This document shows positions 33,221-47,387 of a stretch of 64,000 bases of DNA, in pieces. The DNA lies in NCBI RefSeq assembly GCF_024713975.1, contig NC_091098.1, positions 19,339,316 through 19,403,315 on the forward strand. The letters run 5' to 3'. The stretch comes from Paralichthys olivaceus. Lineage: Eukaryota > Chordata > Actinopteri > Pleuronectiformes > Paralichthyidae. The position numbers and the translations under genes were made by a program. The notes beneath the pieces are model-generated. The model did no database searches, was not told where the DNA came from, and was given only the letters and a program-made list of their open reading frames with translations. Every line of letters starts with the position of its first letter. Positions within the stretch are counted from its first letter, which is position 1.

Positions 33221-34093
33221 TGGGATAAGCATTTGCAGTCCAGTGAGGTGCTGACGTTACACAGGCTGAACAAACAACCTGCACGTGCATTGAGTAGCTT
33301 TTGTTTTTGCAGCTCGTCTGTTCGCTAAATAGAAAGAAATGCACCGACTCCGGATGCTGCTCAGCATTAGCTATCACACACACATTAGCTGGTATCGGTG
33401 GACAGTCCTGTCACATTAGGAACGTGTGAGTTAGGTTTCACTTTCTCTGAGTTCATGATTTCTGTCTCGATCAGTAAACTCGGTCACTTTCACAAGTTCA
33501 TTTTCAACCAATCACAAGTTGAACAGTCATCTAGTAGCTTTCAGTCATGTCTCGTGCTCTTCGGCAGCAGATGGTTTGCTTGGTGTGATGGAAATACAGA
33601 TGTACTTTTCTCACAGCTCACAGAGTGGAACTGCACCGACACATCATTTAGTTTATTTTGATAATGGATCAATTGAGTTATTGATTGATTGATCTGTCAC
33701 TTAGCCAGTCTACAGTGTCAGGAACAAACACAAGACACTACACCTGCACATCAGTCATCCACCACAAACCCTAATGTATTTATCATACTGTTGATCAATT
33801 CAGGTTTACACGTACACATCTACGACAATATAAATCTAACCGGTCTGTATATACTGTACATTATACACATGCACTATCGTCGTAAGATTCACGTAACTTG
33901 TGTATGTATATACAGTATATATATATATATATGCATCCTGTACATAATGATCCATACTTGAACCAGCAACTTTGCACTCTGCACCATATGAATCACCTGC
34001 CGCCATATAAGTAACCTGTATGTTATCGACCTACATCTGTTTGAGCGTCTTTGCACACAACAGATATAGTTCCTTGTTAATTTGCTTCAAGGT

Positions 34094-34158
<65 letters not shown>

Positions 34159-34260
34159 CTGTTGCCTGCTGTTATCTGCACTGAAAAACACGAGACTTGA
34201 CTGTGTCCCTCATTAACTGAATAACTTTGTTATAGCTCATGTTAATGTGATTTTGTTTTT
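33221..34260. other. kctd6 intron 1
   Basis: AT-rich intron between the 5' UTR exons, with a TATATATATATATATG run near 33914-33932 and a CA microsatellite at its right end. No further exon recognised. Confidence 0.5.
34097..34155 (+). repeat. CA-dinucleotide microsatellite
   Basis: Uninterrupted AC repeats of about 59 bp (29 units) in kctd6 intron 1, long enough to be polymorphic. Confidence 0.98.
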
Positions 34261-34341
34261 CCACAGGAGAAATTGAAGTAACCCAAACCATATCTGTTCC
34301 CTCTCTATTTTGGTTCTGACCAAGTGGGTATTGTTCTACAA

Positions 34342-36026
34342 ATGGATAATGGAGACTGGGGCCATAGGGTAAGAGATGGATAGAAGTGAAGTCCGTCTAG
34401 ATTAGGAACCATTTCAGGGTTCATCTGGTTTTAATGTTAAAATTAGCCAAAAGTAAGGCAGTCAAATACGATACAGCAGTAAATGCTCAGATATTATTTT
34501 AATTGTCTTTGACTTGCATTTGTGTTATTTGAAATACAATAACCATCAGTATTGTGCATTAAATTAAAAAAAGACACGGCTGATCCAGAACTACCCAAGT
34601 CCAACCCACTGAAACACAGAAACAGGAGGGGGGGTTTCGTAGAAATAAAGGGAAAATATAGGATATTATCATCATCAATGGGCTTATCATTCATCACCCA
34701 TATTTATAAAAGTAATGCATGTCATATATTTTACCAAATGTGGAAAAGCTGATCACACATTAAATGTATGTTTTGGACAGAAAGGTAAAAGTTGACACCT
34801 ATGACATTAACAGAGAAATAACATTGAGTCGTAACAGTGAATCTTGGATTTTGAGGAATGGCTACTGTGAATGTGCTTTTATCTCATCACTACATTTATA
34901 GCAGGCTGCAGAATCTTTGAACCAAGTCTATGTAACCTACCACAGCCCCATTGGTAATGATGTAACACTTGTTTTGTTGAATCTGTTTTACAAAGGTGTA
35001 TTTGACCAGGGTGTAGTTGTGGTTCTTTAAATTGTTTTGCTTATACAGAGACTAAGATTCAGTCTGTTCTCATTGACATAATGAATGTGGATCATATATA
35101 AGAAACATTTGTCACTGTAGTGAAACACAGTTCAGCAGCAGAGTAACACAAACTTCAGGATTTATCGATTTATCGCCGGGCGGTTGTATAACTTGTAGCT
35201 TTAGATGTACCAAATACATTGATGGCTGAAATCTGCACCTTTCAACGTTATCTTCTTCAGCTGCAGTGTGCAAATACTGACTCAGTTTAACTTCACAAAA
35301 ACATGATCCTTAACTTGTCCTCTGCTTTTTTTTTTCCAGATGAGTACTCCTGTTACGCTGAACGTGGGAGGCTGCCTCTACACCACCAGCTTATCCACTC
35401 TGCAGCGCTATCCAGACTCCATGCTGGGCGCCATGTTCAGGGGAGATTTCCCCACCACTCGCGATTCCAAAGGCAATTACTTCATTGATCGGGATGGGAC
35501 ACTTTTCCGATACATCCTGAACTTCCTGCGGACGTCCGAGCTCACCCTCCCGGTGGATTTCACAGAGACAGATCTGCTGCGGAAAGAGGCAGACTTCTAC
35601 CAGATCGAACCCTTGATTCAGTGCCTTAACGATCCCAAGCCGTTATACCCTCCGGACATCTTCGAGCAGGTTGTGGAGCTCTCAAGCACGAGGAAACTGT
35701 CGAAATACTCAAACCCTGTTGCCGTTATCATCACGCAGTTAACGATTACTACGAAAGTTCATGCCTTGCTCGAAGGCATTTCCAACAACTTTACCAAGTG
35801 GAACAAACACATGATGGACACCAGAGACTGTCAGGTGTCGTTCACTTTCGGACCATGTGACTATCATCAAGAGGTGTCCCTACGGGTTCACCTCATGGAC
35901 TACATCATGAAACAAGGCTTCACCATCAGGAACACGCGTGTGCATCACATGAGCGAGCGTGCAAACGAGAACACAGTGGAGCATCACTGGACTTTCTGTA
36001 GACCAGCTCAAAAAGTTGAAGACTGA
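34342..36026 (+). CDS. kctd6: BTB/POZ protein KCTD6
   Basis: Two coding exons: 34342-34368, which encodes only MDNGDWGHR, and 35340-36026; 237 aa, exactly the human length. A leader exon part 34267-34341 precedes the ATG. The BTB/T1 domain covers about residues 11-110 (VTLNVGGCLYTTSLSTLQRY, YFIDRDGTLFRYILNFLRTS, LLRKEADFYQIEPLIQCL). The C-terminal half (TRKLSKYSNPVAVIITQLTI, DTRDCQVSFTFGPCDYHQEV) is almost identical to the human protein by memory. KCTD6 is a CUL3 substrate adaptor, linked to turnover of small ankyrin-1 in muscle and, with KCTD11/21, of HDAC1 in Hedgehog signalling. An internal ATG at 35340 gives a 228-aa frame, but the MDNGDWG exon is conserved and is the better start. Confidence 0.97.
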
Positions 36027-36426
36027 GTTAAAGCACATTAAAGTGACACTTGTCTTTTTTTATATTGCATAAATCATCTACAAAAGTTTTAGTATCACTA
36101 ATAATTGTTTTAAAAATGTCGTTTTACAGTGCACAAACTTAAAAGTCCAGACAGTGAGCATTAGAAACAGCCAAACTGTGAATTATGGATTTATTCTCTT
36201 TCTTATCTGTGTTACTGAGACATATTTTACATTTCTTGGAACATACATTTCTTGAGGTCAAAAAACACTATTTTATAAAGCAGAATGATCAGAATTATGT
36301 TAATTTAGAGACACTGTGTTATATCCCACTGATGCAAAAAAAAATGTGGCTACATTGTTTTATTTTACAGGAAAAATTGTTTTTGATGTAACTCCAAAAC
36401 CTGCGTCTGTTTAAACCCAAAGTGTA

Positions 36427-36432
36427 ATAAAG
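36427..36432 (+). terminator. kctd6: kctd6 poly(A) signal (proximal)
   Basis: AATAAA about 400 bp after the stop. Further AATAAA motifs near 36527 and 36738 could give longer 3' UTRs. Confidence 0.6.
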
Positions 36433-37840
36433 TGATTATAAACATGTAGCCGTGAATGTAAATTTAGACCCCGATCTTGGAGAAGAAAAGATTGTAAATC
36501 ATGAGTTTACTTTTTTACATGATAATAATAAATTATAATTTAGTCCACTGTCTTTCTGGAGATTTGACAGTAGGTCTTAGCTCTTTATTATCTAGAATAC
36601 GGTACTGTTTCTGAAGACCCCTGTAGTTGTTGCATGTGTGTCTTGTTTATGTATTTGTTGTGTGTGCTTTGCAGTACAGTGTCTCGGGTTACACTTAAAG
36701 TTCAAGTCAACAGTGATGTGTTTGGTCATCTCAGTCAAAATAAAACCATTTGTGTATTTGTCAGTTATTACATTTTTGTCTTGTGGTTGAACATTTCACT
36801 GTGTTTCTGTAGAATTTAACTCAAGAGCTCGAGTGTTTGAGCAGTTTCTGACTAATGCAATGCTGAAGTTAACTTTGAATTTGCGGCTTCCAGTTTAGCA
36901 ATTGAGGGACTGATGGAGTTTATGTTTTCCACCTCTTGCCTGAACACTGATTTATGCAAACAGAAAAAACTACTCGTCTTTTTCCATCCAGATCACATTA
37001 GACCAGGGTTGGTTAAAAATCACCATACTTGGATTAACTGGGAGAAAAGAGCCCCTGGAGATAACCTTGTCCAGATTGAACCAGTTGACTTTAATCATTT
37101 TTGAATGGCCCACAGACCTTTTCACATCCATTTTGAAAGAATCTACTGTTTTAACCCACTAAACCACATCAAAGTGGTTGCTATGAAAAATATCTTCGTT
37201 TTAAAAGTTGGTTTTAAATGATCTTAACGCATTTATTTGAGCGCAGGACCCTATTTCACGACAATACAAAGTGAATAAAACCATACTGTGTCGTTATTTA
37301 AGTTCCTCCTCACCTGCCCAACCATCAGCTGGGAATGAAATCTGTCCTGGTTAACTTGACTTGGTGAGAATAGTGTGTGTGTGTTTGTATGCCAGTGCAA
37401 CCCGAGGCATTATCTGATTTCCACCCAGTGACCTACTTCATAGATTATTTATTGAATTTCGGGAAGAAAGGGCATTAGAAGAGAATCCTACTTTGAATTC
37501 ATTAATTATTGTGTTAATGAGTTTGAAATACATGAAACACTGCAAAATAAAAAGTGTCAATCTTTACTCTTAATATGCTGCATGGATGTCGGCAGAAAAA
37601 ACTGAAAACACCCATATATTCCCACTTGGTAACCATGACACTCGATATCTATAAATATGAAATTAAACATCTGATTTGATCTAGTGTAACACAGGTGTAA
37701 CATCAAACATGAGTCCTGAGATCATGATCTGGATTTGGGAGTTTTCCCACACATCCAGCTTCATTAGTTGTTTAAACGATTCGGCATTGAACGCAGCATT
37801 GCGAGTGGTGCGTTTGTTTAACCTTCGAATTCCGCGCTTC
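36433..37840. other. kctd6 distal 3' flank and intergenic spacer
   Basis: AT-rich, with alternative poly(A) motifs to about 36743. No coding exon or clear mobile element recognised. Confidence 0.5.
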
Positions 37841-37849
37841 CAACCCTTC

Positions 37850-38048
37850 TGCTCCACACTCCAGTTCACCCCCCTCATCCGCTCTACGCCGGATCTCTCA
37901 GCGAGCGCACCCCGTCACGTCCGTGTCTCATAACCTATTCTCATAACACACGTGAAGGACAAACAGGTCCCCGCTGCTCTGTCCCGTCTCTGACTTCCAT
38001 GTAGATGTTTGAACTGTGTGTCCACGTGTAGCATGTCCGTCAGCCAGG
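37850..38048 (+). promoter_or_regulatory. smim4: smim4 promoter / 5' UTR
   Basis: Moderately CpG-rich sequence directly upstream of the smim4 ATG, with no intron needed before the start. After exon 1, GCTAGC 38258-38263, GTTAGC 38269-38274 and GTTAGC 38277-38282 lie within 80 bp of the donor. Confidence 0.5.
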
Positions 38049-40791
38049 ATGCTTCGTCAGAATAAAACACTCAAGTATGTCCTCAGCCTGGTTCCGGGTA
38101 GACGTCGCCTCGGGACGTACAGGTTCCTCCCCATCTTCTTCTGCATCGGAGGAGTCATGGAGTGGATCATGATCAACGTGAGGATCGGAAGAGAAACTTT
38201 CTGTGAGTGAAACCTGAAACAAACTGTTCGACGGTGAAGCCCGTAACCAGGTATCCAGCTAGCATGGTGTTAGCATGTTAGCCTCTGTTTACCTGTCCAC
38301 TGTCTGTTCACAGGCTGATAAAAACACGTGTCAAGTTTCTCACCTGACTCGTATCTAGTACGTTCAGCCCCGCCATGTTGGATCAAATGTTACATGTCTG
38401 CCAAGCTGCTCATCTTCACTTCACATGTTTAAGCTAATGTTGCTAATGTTGCCATGTTCTACAGTGAAGCTGTAGCCCCCCCCCCCCCCCATATACAATA
38501 CATAAAAACAATAATACAATAATAAAAACCATGAAATTAATTGTTAACCACCTTTCTATATTTGACACATCACTCACATAGAGTTTCTCAGTCTTCTGTC
38601 TGAGTAAACTCAACATATTTGAGTATCACAACAAGTAATTGTTTCATTTTATTCACTAATTGATCGATTAGTTGATAAAATGACAGTTCACCTATGACTA
38701 AATTCTGCTCCCTGTGGTCTTTAACATCAAACTACCTGTGTATTAATTATTTTATATAAAATGAGACAAGAGACATGAGTTTTATTGAATACAATATTAT
38801 ACGGAAGACTAGATTCTGACATAGGTCAGTTGGATATCCAGCCTTTGTCTAGAATAATCTTGTATCTTAGTTTATGTGCAGGGTCTTTTTAATATATTTT
38901 CTAGCCTGCAGTAGATTTTCTTCTTTGTATGACTGTGAAACAGGTTAATAAATGTTTTATTGTTATTAATCTTTGTGGTATCAAATAGTCTTAAAGAGTA
39001 TCGAATTGAACCAGGTGAATGTGCAGAAAAGCTGCTATGTCGAACAGGTCGTAGGTGAGAATTTGTGTCATTGAAGATTTTGAAAGAGAGAAAATAAGAT
39101 ATAACATGAATATAAAGATCTCAGATTTTGGAGAGAGTTACAGTACTTTGATCCTGAAACACTGAGAAACTATAAAATGTCAGATGTTGAGGAAAACTGT
39201 CATCGCAGCTTTCTCCGAGCCCAAACTGACATCTTCTTTGGCTCATTAAATCATACAAAGCCTGAAGAAATGGTCATATAAATAGAAAAGCAGGAGATGT
39301 TAAATACATATCACATATTGTTGCATTCATTTAAGCATATTGTAATGTTTTACTACTTCTGTTAAGTTTTGTACTATGGCTGCGGATTAAACATTTTCTT
39401 TTTAAATGTACTGGAGTACAAGTAAAACATATAGCAGTATAAAAAGTAAATGCCCAAGTATATGTTACTCAAATGTAGTATTTAAGAACAGTAATTGAGT
39501 TAATGTACCTTCACGTCCTCTAGATCACTTTGTTGACATTCTATGCCTGCAGTTATACCTGCAGACAGTAGATTTACCAAAGTCACTCAAAAGACTGAAA
39601 AGAAAGAGAACCCTTGTTTTTTTCTTCTCTCACTGACTGAACCAACATTACATTTTTCCAGATGTGCTCAAACCGGCCTTTTCTGTTATAAAAGAAAAGA
39701 AAGAAACAACCCTGCACACTCTATCCTGTTTTAGGTCATATAGGGATACAGAGAAATGTTTATCTCTGCAGAAAGCAGCCTCCTATATCTTGTTCCATTT
39801 CTCAGCTTCGCTCATTTTTCATAGAACATTTGACATGTGACAGTAGGAGAAAGCACAAATGGAACAGAAAAAAAATGGCAATGGAATTTGGTACTGACTT
39901 TTTTTCATGGCAGTTTGAATTTTCATATGTTGAACAAATTTAACTGACTCAGGGCCGTTGGAACGAGCCTTGACAGAGATAAAAGCGCCCTGGAACTGGC
40001 TGATCTATGAAATACAGTCATTATGAGTGTTTTAATTACATTTTTTCCTTTTGTGAGAAGCCAGAACAGAACAGCGCTGGAAAAAATTGGTCTCTTTTGC
40101 CCTTTGGCTTATTCAGGGCACCTGAACAAAACCGAAAAGAACAGAACCACTGTTCATTTTATTATTAACATCTGTATATTTGAGTGGAGGAAACATTCAG
40201 ATCCTTTACTTGAGTACAAATACTGTTTTTAATTTTCAGACTTTTCTTCAATCTTCAGTGGATTATATTCGGATGGAAGAATCTCTATTTGTTTATATCT
40301 GTTAAAAACTTTGAATTTATAAGAAAATGAAAAGCTAGCAAGAGGTAGGAAACCATGTTTTGATTCTTCAACACTGTTTTTATTTTATAATAGTTTTTAA
40401 TCTTAAAAGTAAATAGTAACTGAAACTGTCGAACATGTAATATTTCTCTTGGAAATGTAGTGGAATTTGAAAGTAGCATAAAATGGAAATACTCAAGTAC
40501 CAGAATGTCAAAACTGTAAATTGTATTTGAGTAAATGTTCAACACATTTCCTAGTCTGATTAGTCAACAAGACACAGATGTCACACATAAGCCACTCACA
40601 GTGTAGTCTCAGTAGTTTCACCACATGTATGTCTCTTTTTTAAATCTATATAACACACCTCTTCATTTCAACCTCTTACATTTTTTTTTTGTTTGCCAGA
40701 CGATGTCTACCGAAGAAAACAATCAGAACGGGAGTACCAGCAGAAGATAGCAGATGGACTGATAGTTGTCAATGAGCCAGCAACCAAGTGA
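38049..40791 (+). CDS. smim4: SMIM4 / UQCC5, mitochondrial complex III assembly microprotein
   Basis: Exons 38049-38202 and 40700-40791 encode 81 aa. The sequence matches human SMIM4 in order: YRFLPIFFCIGGVMEWIMIN as a single membrane segment at about residues 22-41, then VRIGRETFYDVYRRKQSERE. The codon for the Tyr in ETFYDVY is split by the intron. Human SMIM4 is 70 aa; here the C-terminus is extended with IADGLIVVNEPATK. The protein sits in the inner mitochondrial membrane and takes part in cytochrome b biogenesis and complex III assembly. I chose the ATG at 38049; upstream in-frame sequence offers only a GTG. The 2.5-kb intron carries dispersed repeats and a C15 run. Confidence 0.93.
38476..38490 (+). 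repeat. C15 homopolymer
   Basis: Fifteen consecutive C residues in the smim4 intron, a likely site of length variation and sequencing error. Confidence 0.95.
39400..39515 (+). repeat. Dispersed repeat, right-end fragment
   Basis: GGAGTACAAGTAAAACATAT, GCCCAAGTATATGTTACTC and GTAATTGAGTTAATGTACCT resemble the tail of the fish repeat rich in ACTTGAGTAAATGTACTT motifs. A fuller copy lies at 40180-40550. Confidence 0.55.
40180..40550 (+). repeat. Dispersed teleost repeat (TACTTGAGTAC-rich)
   Basis: Left landmark GAGTGGAGGAAACATTCAGA then TCCTTTACTTGAGTACAAAT. Right landmarks AATGTAGTGGAATTTGAAAG, TAGCATAAAATGGAAATACT and TTTGAGTAAATGTT. This family is frequent in percomorph introns; I have no secure name for it. 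In the smim4 intron, just before exon 2. Confidence 0.6.
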
Positions 40792-40844
40792 ACGACAGTC
40801 GGATTTGAAGTGGACTAAAAGGACATATACTTGGACTCTGGTTT

Positions 40845-40850
40845 ATTAAA
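40845..40850 (+). terminator. smim4: smim4 poly(A) signal
   Basis: ATTAAA 54 bp after the stop. The predicted cleavage site is within tens of bases of the predicted end of the convergent ogn transcript. Confidence 0.6.
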
Positions 40851-40917
40851 ACAACCGTGTGACAGTTAGAAGCTGTGAAAAAGAGGCTCATGGAAAAATC
40901 TCTTTCAACATGCAGCT

Positions 40918-40979
40918 TTTATTGTTTATAGAAACAGCAACACAAAAAAAACGAAATCCTAACAAACGTCTCATTTATT
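40918..40979 (-). terminator. ogn: ogn poly(A) signals
   Basis: Minus-strand AATAAA at 40979-40974 and 40923-40918, about 430-490 bp after the ogn stop, so the ogn 3' UTR ends near 40890-40960. Confidence 0.6.
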
Positions 40980-41409
40980 CATAACAACCGACACCTAGGT
41001 CCCAGTATTGGTTTGACAGTGAATTTCTGAAAATGTTGCATAGCACCTGCCAAGACAGAACCATCTCAGCCTAATTGACAAAAGGAAAAGCCACAAAAGG
41101 AGCCAATATTTTGTTTTTTTCATCTTGGATGATTTTGCACAGATGTGTTTTATACTGGCAGAAAACACTGATGAGAAACAAAAACACAAGCTCTGTCTTC
41201 CCCTCTGTTCAATATTTATGTCATTTCTGTTCTAAAAAAGTTGCATCATCTTGAAGTGTATTGTAAATTTGAGTATATAAAATGTAACTTAAGAACAGTA
41301 TTTTGTTCATGGTAATCTTTCTAAATGTCCATCTGCATCAGTTTACATAGATCCACCTCCCCCGACCCCTCTAAGGTTTACCTCTGTAAAAAAACATGCT
41401 TTGGTCATT

Positions 41410-42831
41410 TCAGTTCCATCCGAGAGGAAGGTACTGCAGACAGATGAAGCTGTTGGGGTGATGCGACAGCTTCAGCGGGTTCCCGTCCAGTCTCACCTGG
41501 TCCAAGTTGTGGCGGATGTAGTGACTGGTGTTACCTTTGCAGAATGTGTCGTCTGTTATTGTTGAGATCTTGTTGTTCTGCAGGAGATCAATCCAAGGAT
41601 ACAAAATTAGGGCTCCACTGAAGGAAGAAAAAAATATGATTTGCTGCAGATGGACTTACGTGGAGGTGCACAACATGAAGAGACTCTGGAAGTTGGGGCA
41701 CTGCTGTCAGTTCATTGTTTCCAAGGTAAAGATATGCCAATCTGGTGAGTTTCTGCAACAACAAAAAGACAGAGTGTCTTAGATCAGGCCACTTCAATAA
41801 TTATCCAAAGTGCAAAATGTCTTACTTTAGCAAGAGATGATTTAAATGGCTCACTTACTTTAAAAGCTGTTGCCTTTACACCCTGGGTTCTAAGCTTGTT
41901 GAAGTTGGCATTAAATGACACTAGCATGTTGGGAAGTATTGGAAGCTTGGTGAGTCTATTGTCTGTGAGAGTGAGCTCCTCAAGATTGACAAGTTTGGAA
42001 AAAGCTCCATCTTCTATGTCAGCGATGAGATTCCCACTTAGTTCAATTACTTTTAATGTGGCTGAAAAAAACAAAACAAAGGACAGAGTGCTTACAAGAT
42101 GAAATTCACAGAGGGAAATTTTGTTGAATATTTGAATGACTTTTATTTACCCATGTCTGCAAAGTCTCGATTGCGAATTTTTGTGATTTTGTTGAAGCGT
42201 GCGTAGAGATACGCTGTTTCCTTTGGCAGTGCTGGGACAGATGACATTTCAGGAGAAACATCCTCGCAGTAAACAGATCCAATCAGGCAAACACACAGTA
42301 GACACGTCGGCAACTCTGAAAAGATCACATTTTTTATTTCAAATCACATTGTCTTCACCATTTTTTTTGTATTTCTTCTTTGAATAAGTTGATTAATTGG
42401 TCTCAGCGATGTGACTGGGCAGCTGAAACGCTCCACTCACAGTGAAGCAGAGGACACTTGATCGGCCCCATTATTACATAATAGCTACATCTGCAAAAAT
42501 GTGGGAGAATGCCTCAGTAAGTGTTGCATAAGCTGCTTTGAAACTATTGTTGAAAACTATCAGTTGAAACAAAACTTACCATCAGCTTTTGGACCTGCTG
42601 GGTCAGTGTCTGAGTCCTGAGGGAAGGCATAGTCAGGCTGGGTCATAATGTCTCTCTGCAAAAAGAAAGAACACTTATGCATTTCATCCATCCGCTAATT
42701 CAGTGTCTAAACCCAAGAAGATATTTTTTTACCTTAGGTTTTCTTGCTTCCATGTATTCATCTTGTGCTGCAGAAGACAGTATCCATGGGATCATAACAG
42801 ATGTGAAAATTAAAGTCCTTAATTGCATCAT
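41410..42831 (-). CDS. ogn: Osteoglycin / mimecan (class III small leucine-rich proteoglycan)
   Basis: Six coding exons on the minus strand: 42831-42733, 42655-42580, 42315-42151, 42061-41859, 41752-41660 and 41577-41410; 267 aa (human 298). A signal peptide covers about residues 1-22 ([20 protein letters not shown]), followed by a short acidic Tyr-containing N-region. The class III cysteine cluster [13 protein letters not shown] fits CX2CXCX6C. The LRRs read [39 protein letters not shown] and [20 protein letters not shown], and the end reads [20 protein letters not shown]. The HPNSFICL end and the IEDGAFSKL motif point to OGN rather than opticin or epiphycan. It is secreted to extracellular matrix and modulates collagen fibrils. 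A second ATG (42828) directly follows the first; either could start. Confidence 0.93.
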
Positions 42832-44790
42832 GGTGTCTTGGAGGGAGAAGAGAGCGCTGTCTTCTAGACTGAGTTCTGAGGTACATGTGAGCAGGAAAAT
42901 TTTCCATCCAGTTTTTATTAAGCTGCCAGTGAGAAAAGGAAACAGACTTTAACTCAATACATGCTGCGTTTGTCTCCCTCTCAGTGGTTACAATGACACT
43001 TCAGACTGTAATGCTGTATTTTTTTTCTTTCACAGCAAACACAGTAAAACATATGGAGCACAGAGTTATGATTAAATACTGGTTGAGGGAAATCACCAAG
43101 TAAACATAAAGAAAGCTGTTTTTAAATTTTACCGTCAGTGACAAAATAATGTTTTTACTGGAAAAACAGAGGGCGCAGGTTCAGGTTACTGGTACAAAAG
43201 GAATTGCCAAAGCAAGCACTGAACTGGAGAGCAAACTATTTTGAATTAGTCTGTTTTTCAACTTAATACTTCATGTCACATAACGTATTAAGTTAAAATG
43301 CGCTGTCCTTTCAGGAGATGGCTCACTTTCCGATGAAGGAACAGATATTTATAGGCTGATGGAATCTTTTTATTTTAAAAGTCTATTAATTATGTTTCCA
43401 CTGTGCAGTTTCTGAATGTGTTTCAAGAACATTTGTCATTGCTTAAATACAATGTTTATTTGACACTTCAAGCAGCTGGACAGAGAATTTCTTGAACAAA
43501 AAAAATCATATAACACAGTTTTGTTAGTTAAACTACCAAAAGTGCAAATGGTCTTTTTCCTATTGCAGGCATGAGTTAACATAATATGGGAGGTGTCCAC
43601 ATGACTCACCTGGAAAACACACTAGCTTTAAAGCAGACCATAAAAGCTACTCTGCATGCAGAGAAAGGCCAGTTTAGGCCACTCACTGAGATCATGGCTG
43701 TTTTTTGCATAACAATAAACCAATCAGGTGGCCATGTCCTGTCCCCTTTAAAACCAGATGGTAGATTGTTATCATAATGGTGGATTTGCCAGCTGAAGAG
43801 AGAACGAGTGTGTGTGTGTAATAAACAGTTAAGCTCATGTTACTGTCTTGATAACCCAACTTTAAAATAATAGTAGAATATGGTGTTGTTGACTTCAGAC
43901 CAGATGAAAAGGTGCAATTGCTTTCTATCTTGTCGAGATAGAGATGCACTAACAATGCTCCTGACCACATCTCGTTTTAAGACCACCATGCCAATGGGAG
44001 CTCAGATGAGCATAACTGCATTTGCTGGACAGGAACATGTCAACTGCATTGTGTTTTGTCCTGCATGTGATATCAGGCTGTATGTGTTATTATCAAAATA
44101 TTGATGCTCGATTGTACAATTATGACAACACTCCAGTGAAATGATTTTTTTCTTAATGTTAATATACTGAGGGTAACTGGTAAAAGAATGCAGCAGTGTC
44201 CTTGTGCAAAAGAAAACTGAAGCCCTGCAAGCTCCAGAGAAGCTGTTCACCTTGGCCTTTAACCTTGATGTGCAGGATGGAAGGCAAAGGCAGCGTTATA
44301 CATAAACATGGATACAGCATAACGCATTATTACAGCATCATTATTTAGCCGTAATCAGAAAATCAATTCAACTGTGATTAAATAGCAATTTATTTATTCA
44401 AATGAACCATTATAAGTCTCCTTATATGTTTAAACGTGTACAAATGGCCCCAGTGTGGAAGCTGAAATACAGAAGATGTTTACCCACAGCTATCTTTTAA
44501 AAACATCTGAGTGATGAATGAACACATCCCCTCATTGTGTGCTTTCACTGTAGGAGAATCCACAGAGCTCAGTCTGTTCAAAACTATACATCTGTGATTA
44601 TAACATACAACTGTAACACAACCCATCTGAGTTGGATGAAAATAAAGTGAGGATCTTCACTCGTGCAAAAATCCCCTCCTCCGTGCTGAGCTGCCGTGGA
44701 GAGACATTAAAAACGGGCTTTTATAAACGTGCTGCAGTGTCCCGGTAAAAGCCGAGTGGATTTGTAGACACACGGTGTTTGTGCAGAGCT
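42832..44790. other. Intergenic spacer between divergent ogn and ywhab
   Basis: AT-rich, about 2 kb. No coding exon, RNA gene or clear transposon recognised. The ogn promoter should lie at its left end, but I can place no element. Confidence 0.5.
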
Positions 44791-45850
44791 GCGATCGTCG
44801 TGTTGTTTCAGATGTGAGCTGGGGGCAGATGTGCGGTGAGAGAAGAGGAAACAGAAGTGCCAGTGTAACGGAAGTGGTACTGCCCTGAACGAGACGCTGA
44901 CCTAACGGAGGACGGAGGCTGAATCGTCCACAGAGAGGAGAATAAAAGCAGGAGCAAAAAAAAGAAGAAAAGTCGTCAATATTGTGAGTATAACGACCCC
45001 GCGGGCACGTAGAGCGATTTTTCATCCGTGGCTCCGTGGCGGAGGAGCCATTTCATCGCGTCCGGTTGAATCCCGAACGCGAAGCCATCACGCTAGCGGA
45101 GCAGGCTAGCTTGATTTGTGAAAGGCTGGCCGTGTTAGCCTGCTGCTTCGCTTTAGCATCGGCTGCTAGCTTAGCGCTGGGATTCCATGACACTTTGTTC
45201 TGACGGGCTCGGCAGGCTGGGCGGGCCGCAGTGCAGCTCCCGAAAATGAATTAAACGCGACATTAATGCACCGCAGCGCCATATTTCCCCTTCGTGGGAT
45301 TACTAACAGCAACATGCGCTCATTGCCTTCACCCCAACCGTGTTTTTTTGATGGAAAGGCCGTCCTTGCTTGTGCTGGCCTAGCTAACCACCGTTACCGT
45401 TAGGTAGCGGCGACCATACAGCAGACGACGGTGGCTAGAGAGCCGCTAGCTCCGTATTCATGAACACAACAGCTTAGCTCCAGTAAATATGTCCAACCCT
45501 GTTATGTCGTGAAGATAAAACACGAATAAAACCAGGGATGCATCATATCGGTCATATTTAATGTAACCGATGCTAACATCGCTGAGCTAAATGTCACCCC
45601 AGCATCAGGGGAGGGCATTAAAATCTGACCCGGGAAAGGCTCCGTCTGGTGCAGCAAGTGTCGGCTGAGACGGCGCTGAAAGAGCCAGTGTTCAATAATA
45701 CAGTATAACAGGTGTAAACAGTGATCAGGGAACTGGATTCTGCCACATGACGATCAAATATCTCAATAAATAATAATATTAAGGAGACAGGATTTGAGAG
45801 CCATAACTAGCTAGCAGCTAACCTTAGCTAGTGATGTGTATGGTTGACCC
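44791..45850 (+). promoter_or_regulatory. ywhab: ywhab CpG-rich promoter, non-coding exon 1 and start of intron 1
   Basis: GC/CpG-rich block with an ETS-like CGGAAGTGG at 44869-44877. A GTGAGT donor after 44983 (ATT|GTGAGT) closes a probable non-coding exon 1; the coding exon starts with an acceptor at 46083-46084. Intron 1 contains GCTAGC at 45092, 45105, 45165, 45445 and 45810, GTTAGC at 45134, and GCTAAC at 45383, 45572 and 45817. The exact start site is not visible. Confidence 0.6.
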
Positions 45851-46092
45851 ACTTGCCAATGGGCCCGGTTCGCAGTGCCTCACTTTCCATTGAATCCTGT
45901 GGTGTCTCCCATTTAAAGACGTGGTTTAAAGCAAAAATAAAATCAGTTTATAACACACTTGGGAATTTGTAAAGGTGTAATGAATGTATAATGTAAATTC
46001 CGATCCTTGTCTGTTGATTTACTACATGCATACATACCACACACTGCAAACATGACTTCTAATGCTGTGTTTTCTTTCATCCAGTCTAGAAG

Positions 46093-47387
<1,295 letters not shown>

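Noticed and set aside
41410-42831. Assignment of the minus-strand SLRP gene to opticin or epiphycan
   Set aside because: The AYLYARFN and cysteine-cluster motifs are shared across class III, but the HPNSFICL end and IEDGAFSKL match OGN best.
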